Shown here: positions 43,530-52,132 of the stretch, piece after piece | Position numbering within the stretch: the first letter of the stretch is position 1 | How the letters are laid out: every line of letters starts with the position of its first letter | From: Eubacteriales bacterium | Lineage (GTDB): Bacteria > Bacillota > Clostridia > Oscillospirales > Oscillospiraceae | Assembly (NCBI GenBank): GCA_030539285.1 | Contig: JAUNSH010000013.1 | Span: 1 to 55,108 of the forward strand | Reading direction: 5' to 3' | Length of the DNA stretch: 55,108 nt | The notes under the pieces: generated by a model | Told to the model about the DNA's origin: nothing | The model's input: the letters and a program-made list of their open reading frames with translations, nothing else | Databases searched by the model: none | Program-made: the position numbers and the translations under genes

Positions 43530-45539
43530 ATGCGGAAATTGTTATCATTCATTTGCTCCGTGCTGCTGATCGTTGCATTGTGTGTTCCCGCGTATGCCGC
43601 GGATGCGGAGAAGTCCAATGATATTGTAATTCTGTACACCAATGATGTGCATGCGTATATTGACGGACCATTAAGCTATGATACTATCGGGGCGCTGAAA
43701 CAGAATCTGGAGAAGGAATACCGATACGTTCTACTGGTGGATGCCGGCGACCATATTCAGGGAACCGCGTATGGTTCCATGGATGAGGGCGCATCCATTA
43801 TTCAGTTGATGAACAAAACCGGCTATGATCTTGCGACGCCCGGGAACCACGAGTTTGATTATGGCATGGATACATTCCTGGAACGGACACAGGAAGCTGA
43901 TTTCCCCTATATTTCCTGTAATTTGTACCATCAGACGGACGTCGTTCGGGGGGAAAATGTACTGGAATCCTTCCAGGCCTACCATTTTGGCAAGGAAATT
44001 GTTGCTTTCGTTGGAATTACCACTCCAGAATCTATTGTAAAATCCACTCCGGCGTATTTTCAGGATGAAAATGGCAACTACTGCTATGGTATCTCCGGCG
44101 GTGATGACGGACAGGCGCTGTATGATGATGTACAGTCTGCCGTTGATGCCATACGAAGAGCCGGTGCAACAAAAGTCATTGCTGTTGGTCATTTAGGAGA
44201 TGATCTTTCCTCCTCTCCCTGGACAAGCGAAGAAGTGATTGCCCACGTCAGCGGTCTGGACGCTTTTATCGATGGACACTCCCACAGCGAGGTAAGCAGT
44301 AAGCAGGTAATGGGTGCGGACGGGCAAGCGACCCTTTTGACCCAAGCTGGAGAATATTTGAATTGCGTTGGTATCATGATCATTGACTACGAGACCGGCG
44401 ATATTCGATCCGACCTCATTTCCTGCGAAGAAATCCTGAAAACCGTCAAAAATAAAGATGGAACTGAGACTTCAGAGGTCAGTGGTTACCGCCTTTCTTC
44501 CGAGCTTTACACCGGGCCGGAGTGGGTGACCGACTATACCATCGCGTTTCAAAAGAAAAAATGGATCAATAAGGTCGATTTGGCGCTGAAGCAGAAAATC
44601 GGAGAGTCCGAAGTGACGCTTGACAATTACTCCGAGGACGGAACACGGCTCGTTCGAATGCAGGAAACCAATACCGGTGATTTTTCAGCAGACGCACTTT
44701 ACTATTTATTTGACCAAATGGACATGGATGTGGACGCGGCGATCGTGAATGGTGGTGGGATCCGGAATCAGGCTGTTAAAGGAGTTATGACTTACAAGAC
44801 CTGTAAGGATATCCATACCTTCGGAAACATGGCTTGCCTGCAAACCGTCACCGGGCAGCAATTGCTGGACGCGCTGGAGTGGGGATCCCGTTTTGCGGGA
44901 GGTGAGGAAGAATGCAGCGGCTTCCTGCAGGTTTCCGGCATTCGGTATCAGATCGATACACAGTGGCCGGATTCCACCCAAAAGGACGAAAACGAAATGT
45001 GGATCGGCGGTCCTACCGGCGGGTATCGCGTGCATGACGTGGAACTGTACGACAAAGCAATTGACAGCTGGAAACCGTTGGACACGCAGGCGAGCTATCG
45101 ACTGGCAGGCTACAATTACATTTTGAGAAATTCCGGGGATGGATTCAATATGTTCTCCTCCGCGGTGAACGTAGTCGATTACGTTATGGAAGACTACATG
45201 GTACTGGCAAATTACGTACAGGCATTTGAGGACAAGACCGTCATGGCTTCCAATTCTCCTCTGCTGGAGAAGTACCCTGGGTTTGAGATCGACTATGAGA
45301 CCGTCAACGGTTCTGGGAGAATCGTGAATGCACTGACAGACCACACGCCGGAACCCACCGTGGAAACCACCGTTCCAACAGAGACAGAAGAGGCGGCGCT
45401 GGCAACGGAATCTCCCTCAGTTGAGATGGAAGCTGCCCCCTTCCCTGTCATTCCCCTGCTCGTTGCGGTCATTTCTCTCGTACTCATTCTCTGTTTGATT
45501 GTTTTTGTGCAAAAAAAGCAGATTAAAGAAGAAAATTAA
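43530..45539 (+). CDS. cell-surface 5'-nucleotidase / metallophosphoesterase
   Basis: The 669-residue protein belongs to the UshA/YfkN-type 5'-nucleotidase family, which removes phosphate from extracellular nucleotides or related esters. It has a signal peptide (about 1-23, cut near AYAADA), a metallophosphatase domain with metal ligands in YTNDVHAYID, DAGDHIQG, TPGNHEFDYG and IDGHSHSE, a 5'-nucleotidase C-terminal domain with NGGGIRNQA and SGDGFNMF, a Thr/Glu-rich linker and a C-terminal membrane helix (about 640-662) with a basic tail. ATG 43530 follows GGAGGAAATGTGCT. It is a salvage enzyme on the outside of the cell. Confidence 0.92.
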   Translation: MRKLLSFICSVLLIVALCVPAYAADAEKSNDIVILYTNDVHAYIDGPLSYDTIGALKQNLEKEYRYVLLVDAGDHIQGTAYGSMDEGASIIQLMNKTGYDLATPGNHEFDYGMDTFLERTQEADFPYISCNLYHQTDVVRGENVLESFQAYHFGKEIVAFVGITTPESIVKSTPAYFQDENGNYCYGISGGDDGQALYDDVQSAVDAIRRAGATKVIAVGHLGDDLSSSPWTSEEVIAHVSGLDAFIDGHSHSEVSSKQVMGADGQATLLTQAGEYLNCVGIMIIDYETGDIRSDLISCEEILKTVKNKDGTETSEVSGYRLSSELYTGPEWVTDYTIAFQKKKWINKVDLALKQKIGESEVTLDNYSEDGTRLVRMQETNTGDFSADALYYLFDQMDMDVDAAIVNGGGIRNQAVKGVMTYKTCKDIHTFGNMACLQTVTGQQLLDALEWGSRFAGGEEECSGFLQVSGIRYQIDTQWPDSTQKDENEMWIGGPTGGYRVHDVELYDKAIDSWKPLDTQASYRLAGYNYILRNSGDGFNMFSSAVNVVDYVMEDYMVLANYVQAFEDKTVMASNSPLLEKYPGFEIDYETVNGSGRIVNALTDHTPEPTVETTVPTETEEAALATESPSVEMEAAPFPVIPLLVAVISLVLILCLIVFVQKKQIKEEN

Positions 45540-45562
45540 GGAAAGAAAAGGTAGAAAACAGC

Positions 45563-46594
45563 ATGAAAAATATGCAATTCAAAAGAAAGCTTCCAGTGCC
45601 CAAGGAAATCAAGGAGCAATATCCTCTGACTGCTGAGCTTTCACGCATCAAGGAAGCACGCGATGAGCAGATCTCTGATGTATTTACTGGGCGCAGCGAT
45701 AAAATGGTTTTGATCATTGGGCCTTGCTCTGCCGACCGTGAGGATGCGGTTCTCGACTATTGCGAACGGTTGGCACGGATTCAGGAGGTCGTTTCTGAGA
45801 AGCTGATCTTGATTCCACGGGTATATACAAACAAGCCCCGTACCACCGGCGCCGGTTACAAAGGTTTGCTTCACCAACCGAACCCGGAGCAAAAATCAGA
45901 TATGCTGCAGGGTGTCATCGCCATTCGCCGCCTTCATACAAATGTTTTGGCAAACACCGGTTTGCCGACCGCAGACGAAATGCTCTATCCGGATAATTAC
46001 CGATATCTGTCCGACCTGCTGTCCTATGTTGCCGTAGGCGCAAGAAGCGTGGAAAATCAGGAACATCGTCTGACTTCCAGCGGAATTGCTGTGCCTGTTG
46101 GAATGAAGAATCCGACCAGCGGAGACATTTCGGTGATGCTCAATTCTATTCTTGCTGCCCAGAACCCCCACACCTTTATCTACCGAGGCTGGGAAGTGGA
46201 TACCGCGGGCAATCCGCTGACCCATGCCATTCTTCGCGGCTATGTGAATAAACACGGCGAGTCACATCCCAACTACCATTATGAAGACCTTGAGCACCTT
46301 TACCAGGCGTACCAGGCAAAGGGGCTTAAGAATATGGCCCTGATTGTGGATGCCAACCACTCCAATTCGGCAAAAAAGTACGACCAGCAGCCTCGGATTT
46401 GTAAGGATGTCCTCTATACATGCAGACACAGTGCTGAAATCCGCTCCATGGTAAAGGGCTTTATGATCGAGTCTTATTTGGAAAGCGGCTGCCAGAAAAT
46501 CGGTGAAGGAATCTATGGAAAATCCATCACTGACCCTTGTATTGGCTGGGGGGAAACGGAGCGTCTCGTGCAGGAAATTGCAGAGCAAATATAG
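45563..46594 (+). CDS. aroF: 3-deoxy-7-phosphoheptulonate (DAHP) synthase
   Basis: The enzyme joins phosphoenolpyruvate and erythrose-4-phosphate in the first step of the shikimate pathway. The 343-residue protein is of the AroF/G/H (class I-alpha) type: LIIGPCSADREDAVLDYCER near 49-68, IPRVYTNKPRTTGAGYKGL, SGIAVPVGMKNPTSGDISVM, LIVDANHSNSAKK and GFMIESYLESGCQ. AAGGAAAG precedes ATG 45563. No leader peptide or T-box for feedback is visible. Ends at a strong terminator. Confidence 0.94.
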   Translation: MKNMQFKRKLPVPKEIKEQYPLTAELSRIKEARDEQISDVFTGRSDKMVLIIGPCSADREDAVLDYCERLARIQEVVSEKLILIPRVYTNKPRTTGAGYKGLLHQPNPEQKSDMLQGVIAIRRLHTNVLANTGLPTADEMLYPDNYRYLSDLLSYVAVGARSVENQEHRLTSSGIAVPVGMKNPTSGDISVMLNSILAAQNPHTFIYRGWEVDTAGNPLTHAILRGYVNKHGESHPNYHYEDLEHLYQAYQAKGLKNMALIVDANHSNSAKKYDQQPRICKDVLYTCRHSAEIRSMVKGFMIESYLESGCQKIGEGIYGKSITDPCIGWGETERLVQEIAEQI

Positions 46595-46595
46595 T

Positions 46596-46639
46596 AAAAC
46601 AGTCTGGAAAGGGATGATTCCCTTTCCAGACTGTTTATT
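46596..46639. terminator. bidirectional terminator between aroF and the alkylation-repair gene
   Basis: Perfect stem AAACAGTCTGGAAAGGGA / TCCCTTTCCAGACTGTTT with loop TGAT, then ATTATTT. Confidence 0.92.
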
Positions 46640-47315
46640 ATTTCAGGCGATATTCCTTCAATTCCAGTTTTTGCTCCGGGGCTACACGATAGCTTTCAAC
46701 CGCCTTCTGAATCGCCTTGTTGTGGACCCATTTATCAAGCCTGTAATTGGTAATATAGGGCAGCGCGGCATCATACTGCTTGGCCAGCGCTGTTGCGAAA
46801 TACCAGGCAATCATCATTCGGACGTAGTATTCCTCAGAATGCACCGTGGCGGGCAGCTCCAGAAAAGCTTCCTCAAAATCATCATCCAAAAAGTGAACCA
46901 TCAGCATACCAATGCCAAAGCGGATGGTATAGGGTTCCTTTGAGGTAATCCATTTTTGGACATGGGGCAGCAGTTCATGACGATGCTTTTGAAAACACCG
47001 GGGCCTGAGTTGGTCGCAGGTTGCCCAATTATCTACGTAAGGCAGAAACCGCTCAATTTCCGAAATGACAAAAGAGAAATCCTTCTCCCTTTCCAAAAGA
47101 AAGCAGTGAATCTGGTTTTCCTCAAAGTATCTGTGAGGCAGGGCGTTCAGGAAAGAGTCTCTATCTTCCAGTTCCTTCGCAATTCCACGCAGAACGGGCG
47201 TTCGAACTCCAACGATCGTATCTGGGTAGATATTCGGAATCAGCCTGATCTGCATCTGTCTATAGGTCCCATCCTGATTCTCAAGGATAACACCGGGAAG
47301 TTGATTGGAAACCAT
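46638..47315 (-). CDS. AlkD-like DNA alkylation repair protein
   Basis: A 225-residue all-helical HEAT-like protein of the AlkD/DNA alkylation repair family (DNA glycosylases for alkylated purines). Matches to the family pattern are MQIRLIPNIYPDTIVGVRTP followed by VLRGIAKEL, the middle YVDNWATCDQLRPRCF (conserved W-A/x-D), and MLMVHFLDDDF. ATG 47315 comes one base after the ispA stop, so it ends the leftward operon. The first 15 residues are poorly conserved and the true start could be a few codons inside. Confidence 0.85.
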   Translation of the reverse strand: MVSNQLPGVILENQDGTYRQMQIRLIPNIYPDTIVGVRTPVLRGIAKELEDRDSFLNALPHRYFEENQIHCFLLEREKDFSFVISEIERFLPYVDNWATCDQLRPRCFQKHRHELLPHVQKWITSKEPYTIRFGIGMLMVHFLDDDFEEAFLELPATVHSEEYYVRMMIAWYFATALAKQYDAALPYITNYRLDKWVHNKAIQKAVESYRVAPEQKLELKEYRLK

Positions 47316-47316
47316 A

Positions 47317-48192
47317 TCACACTCTGCGCTCTGTCAGGCTCTTTGCAAGCGCCTTCAGAAATGCCGTATCCTCAAATATATTTAGCGCGTCAATTGCGTA
47401 GTTTGTATAGGATGCAACCAATTCTTCACATCTTTTAAGGCCATAAAGTTTGACAAATGTATTTTTGCCTGTGTCAACGCCTGTGGCCTTTCCAAGTTCT
47501 GCCTGCGTTCCGATCACGTCCAGCATGTCATCACGGATCTGAAACGCCAAGCCAAGGCCGGCGGCAAACTGGCAGGCGGCATCGTACTGCTTCTCGCTGC
47601 CGCCGCCGGCGATCACGCCAAGGGCACAGGCAGCGGAGATCAGACAGCCGGTTTTGCGATTCTGGATATCCAAAACTTCCTGTTCTGTGAGTTCCCGTTC
47701 CTCGCTCATGATATCCAGCACCTGTCCACCGACCATGCCGACAGAGCCAGCGCACTCAGACAACACACCAATGGCGGTAGCCATGTCCTCCGGTTTAGGC
47801 AGATCTGCGGAAGCCGCAATTCCAAAGGCATCTGTCAGAAGCGCGTCACCCGCCAGAACCGCCATTCCCTCTCCATAGACTTTGTGATTGGTCAGGCGTC
47901 CACGACGGTAGTCGTCGTTATCCATGCAGGGCAGATCATCGTGAATGAGACTGTATGTATGGATCATTTCGATCGCTGCCGCAAAGGGTGCGGCTTTTTT
48001 CCAGTCTCTGCCGCACATCCGGCAGAATTCAAACGCAAGGATAGGACGCAGACGCTTTCCTCCCGCCATAAGGCTATACTGCATGGCGTCAAACAGAAGC
48101 TTTTGAGGCTGGTCAGACAAGGCTTCATAATGTTTTTTCAGATAGTCTTCCACATATTTCCGATATTCACGGCACTGCTCCTCAAGGTTCAT
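47317..48192 (-). CDS. ispA: polyprenyl (farnesyl) diphosphate synthase
   Basis: This trans-prenyltransferase condenses isopentenyl units to farnesyl or geranylgeranyl diphosphate for undecaprenyl phosphate, quinones and other isoprenoids. The 291-residue protein has the first Asp-rich motif IHDDLPCMDNDDYRRG, the second FQIRDDMLD, GGKRLRPIL and MVGGQVLDI. ATG 48192 follows GGAGGAATTTCAG; the extra residues from 48222 overlap xseB and have no ribosome site. It follows xseB, as in many Firmicutes. Confidence 0.94.
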   Translation of the reverse strand: MNLEEQCREYRKYVEDYLKKHYEALSDQPQKLLFDAMQYSLMAGGKRLRPILAFEFCRMCGRDWKKAAPFAAAIEMIHTYSLIHDDLPCMDNDDYRRGRLTNHKVYGEGMAVLAGDALLTDAFGIAASADLPKPEDMATAIGVLSECAGSVGMVGGQVLDIMSEERELTEQEVLDIQNRKTGCLISAACALGVIAGGGSEKQYDAACQFAAGLGLAFQIRDDMLDVIGTQAELGKATGVDTGKNTFVKLYGLKRCEELVASYTNYAIDALNIFEDTAFLKALAKSLTERRV

Positions 48193-48415
48193 CCTGAAAT
48201 TCCTCCTCAACAGGGCTGCCATCCGGCGCTGTCATGATCTTTTTGATCTGAAGTTGGGCATTATCCAATAATGTCTGGCAGTTTCTGACCAATTCGGTAC
48301 CTTCCTGAAACAGCTTCAGCGATTCTTCCAGCGCCACGTCTCCCCGCTCCATCGCTCTGACGATCTGCTCCAGTCGTGCCATGGACGCCTCAAAAGTTAG
48401 ATTCTCCTGATTCAT
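48182..48415 (-). CDS. xseB: exodeoxyribonuclease VII small subunit
   Basis: The 77-residue helical protein (LTFEASMARLEQIVRAMERG and DVALEESLKLFQEGTELVRN) is the XseB subunit, which wraps the long coiled coil of XseA in the multimeric nuclease. It overlaps xseA by four bases and ispA by eleven, so the three genes are translationally linked. Confidence 0.94.
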   Translation of the reverse strand: MNQENLTFEASMARLEQIVRAMERGDVALEESLKLFQEGTELVRNCQTLLDNAQLQIKKIMTAPDGSPVEEEFQDEP

Positions 48416-49620
48416 TTTCCTTCCTCCTTTTTCATGACCGTTGCGGAAAGGGAGCCATCACTGAGTTGGATCCGGATCCGCTCGCCGAGAGCTACCTGGC
48501 TGATTGAGCGGACTACCTCTCCCCTTTTGGTCTGCGCCATGGAGTACCCCCGGGTCAGCACCTTCAGGGGGCTCATGGCTTCCAGCTTGGAAACGCCCGC
48601 AATATAGCGCTGTTTTGCTTTGGTGATATTCCGATCCTGTGCTGATGCCAAACGATTTTTCAGTAGTTCCACAGACTGATGTCTCTGCTCCAGGTAGCCA
48701 GTAGGACTTTGTAATGCCTGCGAAGAGGCCAGAACCTGCAAATGCTGTTGGGCTGCCTTTACCTGACGGCTCAGACTGGAAACCATGGTGTTTGACATGG
48801 CATCCAGATTCTGACGCAGGGCATCCTGGTCCGGCACAGCCAGTTCAGCCGCGTTGGAGGGCGTTGCCGCCCGCAGATCTGCCACATAGTCCGAAATGGT
48901 GATGTCCGGCTCATGTCCGACCGCTGAAATGATCGGTATTTCAGAGCGATAGATGGCGTAGGCAACTTGTTCATCGTTGAAAGCCCACAAGTCTTCAATA
49001 GAACCTCCGCCGCGGCCAACGATCAGCAGATCCGCCAGATGGTAATGGTTAGCGTATCCGATGGCAGCCGCAATTTCCCCTGGAGCTTCCGCTCCCTGAA
49101 CGCGGACAGGCAGCAGCCGGACTTTGCTCAAGGGATAGCGTTTTCTCAAAATCCGCAGCATATCGTGAACCGCCGCGCCGGCGGAACTGGTAACGATCCC
49201 TATGGTGCCGGGATACTTGGGAATTGGCTTCTTGTGTGCAGGGTCAAACAGACCTTGGGCTGCAAGCTTTTTCTTCAGCTGCTCGAAAGCCGCATACAAA
49301 TCACCCACGCCGTCCATAGTCAGAGCGGTGCAGTACAGCTGGTAGGCGCCGTCTCTGGGATAGACGGATACCTTCCCTACTGCAATGATTTTCATGCCGT
49401 TTTCCGGGTGAAACCGCAGTCTCATGGCATTGCCTTTAAATAAAACGCACTTTAACGCGCTGCTTTCATCTTTCAGCGTGAAGTAGTGATGCCCCGACGG
49501 GTACAGCTTATAGTTACTGATTTCGCCCCGAACGGCAATTTGAGCCAATAAAGGATCCGCATCCATTTTTCCCCGGATATACTCGTTTAACTGCGAAATG
49601 GACAATACATTCTGGGCCAT
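48412..49620 (-). CDS. xseA: exodeoxyribonuclease VII large subunit
   Basis: Exo VII degrades single-stranded DNA from both ends. The 402-residue protein has an N-terminal OB fold (AVRGEISNYKLYPSGHHYFT near 28-47), the catalytic core with GIVTSSAGAAVHD, VGRGGGSIEDLWAFNDE and SAVGHEPDITISDYVADLRA, and a C-terminal coiled coil. ATG 49620 follows GGAGGTGTAAGG. It is two bases from the TsaD-like gene upstream. Confidence 0.95.
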   Translation of the reverse strand: MAQNVLSISQLNEYIRGKMDADPLLAQIAVRGEISNYKLYPSGHHYFTLKDESSALKCVLFKGNAMRLRFHPENGMKIIAVGKVSVYPRDGAYQLYCTALTMDGVGDLYAAFEQLKKKLAAQGLFDPAHKKPIPKYPGTIGIVTSSAGAAVHDMLRILRKRYPLSKVRLLPVRVQGAEAPGEIAAAIGYANHYHLADLLIVGRGGGSIEDLWAFNDEQVAYAIYRSEIPIISAVGHEPDITISDYVADLRAATPSNAAELAVPDQDALRQNLDAMSNTMVSSLSRQVKAAQQHLQVLASSQALQSPTGYLEQRHQSVELLKNRLASAQDRNITKAKQRYIAGVSKLEAMSPLKVLTRGYSMAQTKRGEVVRSISQVALGERIRIQLSDGSLSATVMKKEEGK

Positions 49621-49622
49621 CC

Positions 49623-50549
49623 TTACACCTCCATGGCACGATGGGTCAATACAGCGACGCCCATCGCGTTGTCGGTAGAATACTGTGGCTGGGCAAAGAC
49701 AGGATCCAGCGGTGCCAATACCTCCCGCAGCATGGAATTGGAGGCAACACCCCCAGAAAAGACCACCGGCAGGCCAGGATACTTGTCAAGCGCCTGCTGG
49801 GTTGCCTGAAATACTGCATAGGCCACACAGCGCAGCGCATAGGCCGCTGTTTCTGCCGGGATGCCGTTTTGTGCATGGTATTGCTGAACTTTGTTTTGAA
49901 CACCGGAAAGGGAGAAGGTCAGATCCTTGCATTTTACCTTGAACAAATCCTTCCCAGCAGCTTTGCCGCTCAGTGCGTCCAGATGCTTCCCTGAAGGAAA
50001 GGGCAGATTCAGAAGCTGGCCGGTGCGGTCGATCAACTGCCCCGCAGAAATATCCGATGTACCGCCAATTTTTGTGCAGGACACATTCTTTCCGTCCGGT
50101 TCCACCAGAAGAAGCTCCGTGGTACCGCCGGACAGATGCCACGCCAAATGGGGCTGAGACAGCAGCTCCATATGCTCCGCGCTCCACAATGACGCCGCCA
50201 CATGCCCCTGCTGATGGGAGACTTCAATCAGAGGTACATTCAGTGCATCCGCCAAAAACTTAGCATGGGAATAGCCCACCATAAAGCAGGGCATATAACT
50301 GCCTTCAACCGCTCTGGGACGGGTGCTGACGCCGACAGCGGTGATCTTAGCCGCCTGAATATGGGAAAACAGCCTGCCGGAAAGCTCCGGCAGGCTTTTG
50401 ATGTGCGCGAAAACGGCATCCGACTGCCGCAGTCCCAACTCCCCCTGCTTCACAGGCAGGAGCTTAGAACAGTTTTCTCCTCCGGTTCCGTCAAAGAAAG
50501 CGATGGAGGTAGTATAATTGCTGGTGTCAATACCAATGACTCCACTCAT
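49623..50549 (-). CDS. TsaD/Kae1-like ATPase paralogue (M22 family)
   Basis: A 308-residue ASKHA-fold protein related to TsaD, the t6A-tRNA enzyme. It keeps the N-terminal GIDTSNYTTSIAF, the metal-binding HQQGH of the HxxxH motif, and nucleotide-binding segments HLSGGTTELLLV, KVKCKDLTFSLSGVQNKV and VFSGGVASNSML. It is shorter and more divergent than ordinary TsaD, and no tsaB/tsaE genes are adjacent, so it is likely a paralogue rather than the tRNA enzyme. It overlaps nusB by four bases in a transcription/repair operon. Function not established. Confidence 0.8.
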   Translation of the reverse strand: MSGVIGIDTSNYTTSIAFFDGTGGENCSKLLPVKQGELGLRQSDAVFAHIKSLPELSGRLFSHIQAAKITAVGVSTRPRAVEGSYMPCFMVGYSHAKFLADALNVPLIEVSHQQGHVAASLWSAEHMELLSQPHLAWHLSGGTTELLLVEPDGKNVSCTKIGGTSDISAGQLIDRTGQLLNLPFPSGKHLDALSGKAAGKDLFKVKCKDLTFSLSGVQNKVQQYHAQNGIPAETAAYALRCVAYAVFQATQQALDKYPGLPVVFSGGVASNSMLREVLAPLDPVFAQPQYSTDNAMGVAVLTHRAMEV

Positions 50550-51010
50550 TGTTTTGCCTCTTCAGCGGGAGACAGACTTCTGACAAAGCTGCCCAAAATC
50601 CCATTTACAAAGGCTCCCGTCTCATCGCTGTTGTATTTCTTGGCGATGCGGACCGCCTCGGAAACGGCGACTCCGGCAGGGACATCCTCTACGTACTGGA
50701 TCTCATAGATCGCCAGCCGCAGAATGCAGCGGGCCAGCTTGGAGATCCGGCTGATGTCCCATCCTATGGAATATTTTTGAATCTGCTCGTCCAGTTCTTC
50801 CTCCCGGTTGGCGACCCCGGTCACGACAGTGTCGATGTAGCGAAGCTGGGCGCGGCTGGGGCGCTCGGAGTATACGTCGTTCTCTTCTCCGAGCTGTGCG
50901 TAGTATTCCTTCTCCAGGCGGGTGGAGATCACCTGTTCCGGCTCCTCGCCGGTGAAGGCGCGACCATAAATCAGATGTACCGCAAGTTCTCTGGCATTTC
51001 CTCTCGTCAT
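50546..51010 (-). CDS. nusB: transcription antitermination factor NusB
   Basis: NusB joins NusE/S10 in rRNA antitermination complexes. The 154-residue protein is all-helical with N-terminal TRGNARELAVHLIYGRAFTG, middle YIDTVVTGVANREEELDEQI, and C-terminal AVSEAVRIAKKYNSDETGAF followed by VNGILG, the NusB signature. ATG 51010 is chosen over an upstream GTG because it gives the family N-terminus. It lies between an Asp23-family gene and the TsaD-like gene, the common asp23-nusB order. Confidence 0.93.
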   Translation of the reverse strand: MTRGNARELAVHLIYGRAFTGEEPEQVISTRLEKEYYAQLGEENDVYSERPSRAQLRYIDTVVTGVANREEELDEQIQKYSIGWDISRISKLARCILRLAIYEIQYVEDVPAGVAVSEAVRIAKKYNSDETGAFVNGILGSFVRSLSPAEEAKQ

Positions 51011-51021
51011 ACCCGTTTCCC

Positions 51022-51369
51022 TTATTTGCGGATGATACCGCACACGTTTACATCCACATCCTGCACGGTAACGCCGGTGACAGACTCCACGGCGCTGGTG
51101 ATCGCCTCCTGGACCGCTTTTGCGACCTGGATGACGCTTTCGCCGTAACGGACGATGATATTGCAGCCGAGAGTCAGCGTATTGTCCTCCGCGATATGGA
51201 TCCGCACGCCTTTACCCCAGCTCTTCTTACCGACGACTTCCGCGCCGCCTTTCACAACGCCGTCCACCTCTGTGAGTGTGTTTTCGACGATGGTGCTGAT
51301 GACATCCTCCGAAATCATCACATTGCCGCCATTCTGGGCGTGTGTAATGTACTGCTTTGCTTCTGCCAT
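51022..51369 (-). CDS. Asp23/Gls24 family envelope stress protein
   Basis: The 115-residue protein has the Asp23 fold pattern: NVMISEDVISTIVENTLTEV, VRIHIAEDNTLTLGCNIIVR and VQEAITSAVESVTGVTVQDV. Related proteins (YqhY, AmaP partners) sit at the membrane and affect envelope stress or acetyl-CoA carboxylase. Here it heads the nusB operon, as YqhY does in Bacillus. ATG 51369 follows AGGAGGTATCCCT. Confidence 0.92.
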   Translation of the reverse strand: MAEAKQYITHAQNGGNVMISEDVISTIVENTLTEVDGVVKGGAEVVGKKSWGKGVRIHIAEDNTLTLGCNIIVRYGESVIQVAKAVQEAITSAVESVTGVTVQDVDVNVCGIIRK

Positions 51370-51422
51370 AGGGATACCTCCTAGATGATGATCCTGCCTT
51401 TCGGCACGACATACTTTTGATT

Positions 51423-51450
51423 ATTGTACCACAAATCCAGAATAATACAA
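51423..51450 (-). promoter_or_regulatory. sigma-A promoter of the asp23-nusB-xse-ispA operon
   Basis: On the reverse strand TTGTAT (51450-51445), 16 bases and TACAAT (51428-51423). Confidence 0.65.
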
Positions 51451-51478
51451 CTGTTTTTTTCAGATACGGTGTAATTTA

Positions 51479-51508
51479 GAAAACCGGCATCCGCGGATGC
51501 CGGTTTTC
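51479..51508 (-). terminator. terminator after the ANTAR regulator gene
   Basis: The perfect palindrome GAAAACCGGCATCC / GGATGCCGGTTTTC lies eight bases after the ANTAR gene stop. In that direction it ends in TTTTCT. Confidence 0.85.
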
Positions 51509-51515
51509 AGGTGGA

Positions 51516-52100
51516 TCATGTATAAGTCTTAATAATGCTCAGCGCGATTTCTTTCTTGGATGTGCATCGGTCCATCGCCTGCTTTTCTATGTGACGGTGG
51601 GCTTCGGCCTCACTCATTTTCAGCTGCTCGATCAAAATCCACTTTGCCCGGTTGACCAACCGGATCTCCTCCATCTTCTCTTCCACGGACAAGTTGATCG
51701 TCGCCATTTTTCGCAGCCGCTCACGGGCGGAGATCATCCATTTCAGGCACTGGCGGATGGTGCTTGCCGGGAATGGGACCTGTAGTGTGAAGACACCATG
51801 GGTGGTTACCCGTTCGTTTACCTCCTCATAATTCTCCGCGCGAAGCAGCAAAAGCACGACCGTGTCCGAACGGTTACTGGCGTCGATTGCGAACCTGGTG
51901 CCGGGATCGTCAGGAAGGGGCGCGTTTATAATGACAAAATCATAGTTTCTCGACAGCAGCTCCCTGCGGGCTGCCGCAATGTTGGAGGAAAAACAAACGG
52001 GATAATATTCAGAAGGCGACAGCATAGGGGTCATGGCTTCGTTAAATCTGTGCTGGTTGGATACGATCAGCACACTGTAGGTCTCCGCACCGAAAACCAA
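51516..52100 (-). CDS. ANTAR-domain antiterminator with degenerate receiver (NitR-like)
   Basis: The 194-residue protein has an N-terminal receiver-like fold (SVLIVSNQHRF at 9-19) in which the expected phospho-Asp is Asn (VIINAPLPDD, residues about 54-63). A short coiled coil and a C-terminal ANTAR RNA-binding domain (about 135-190, MEEIRLVNRAKWILIEQLKM and KKEIALSIIK) follow. ANTAR proteins prevent termination in leader RNAs. TTG 52100 is used because GGGAGG lies eight bases upstream. It follows glnA by 32 bases on the same strand. In some clostridia a similar regulator (NitR) controls glnA, and this is the likely job here. Confidence 0.85.
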   Translation of the reverse strand: MVFGAETYSVLIVSNQHRFNEAMTPMLSPSEYYPVCFSSNIAAARRELLSRNYDFVIINAPLPDDPGTRFAIDASNRSDTVVLLLLRAENYEEVNERVTTHGVFTLQVPFPASTIRQCLKWMISARERLRKMATINLSVEEKMEEIRLVNRAKWILIEQLKMSEAEAHRHIEKQAMDRCTSKKEIALSIIKTYT

Positions 52101-52132
52101 CCGGACTCCCTCCCTTCTTTTTGCTGCTCAAA

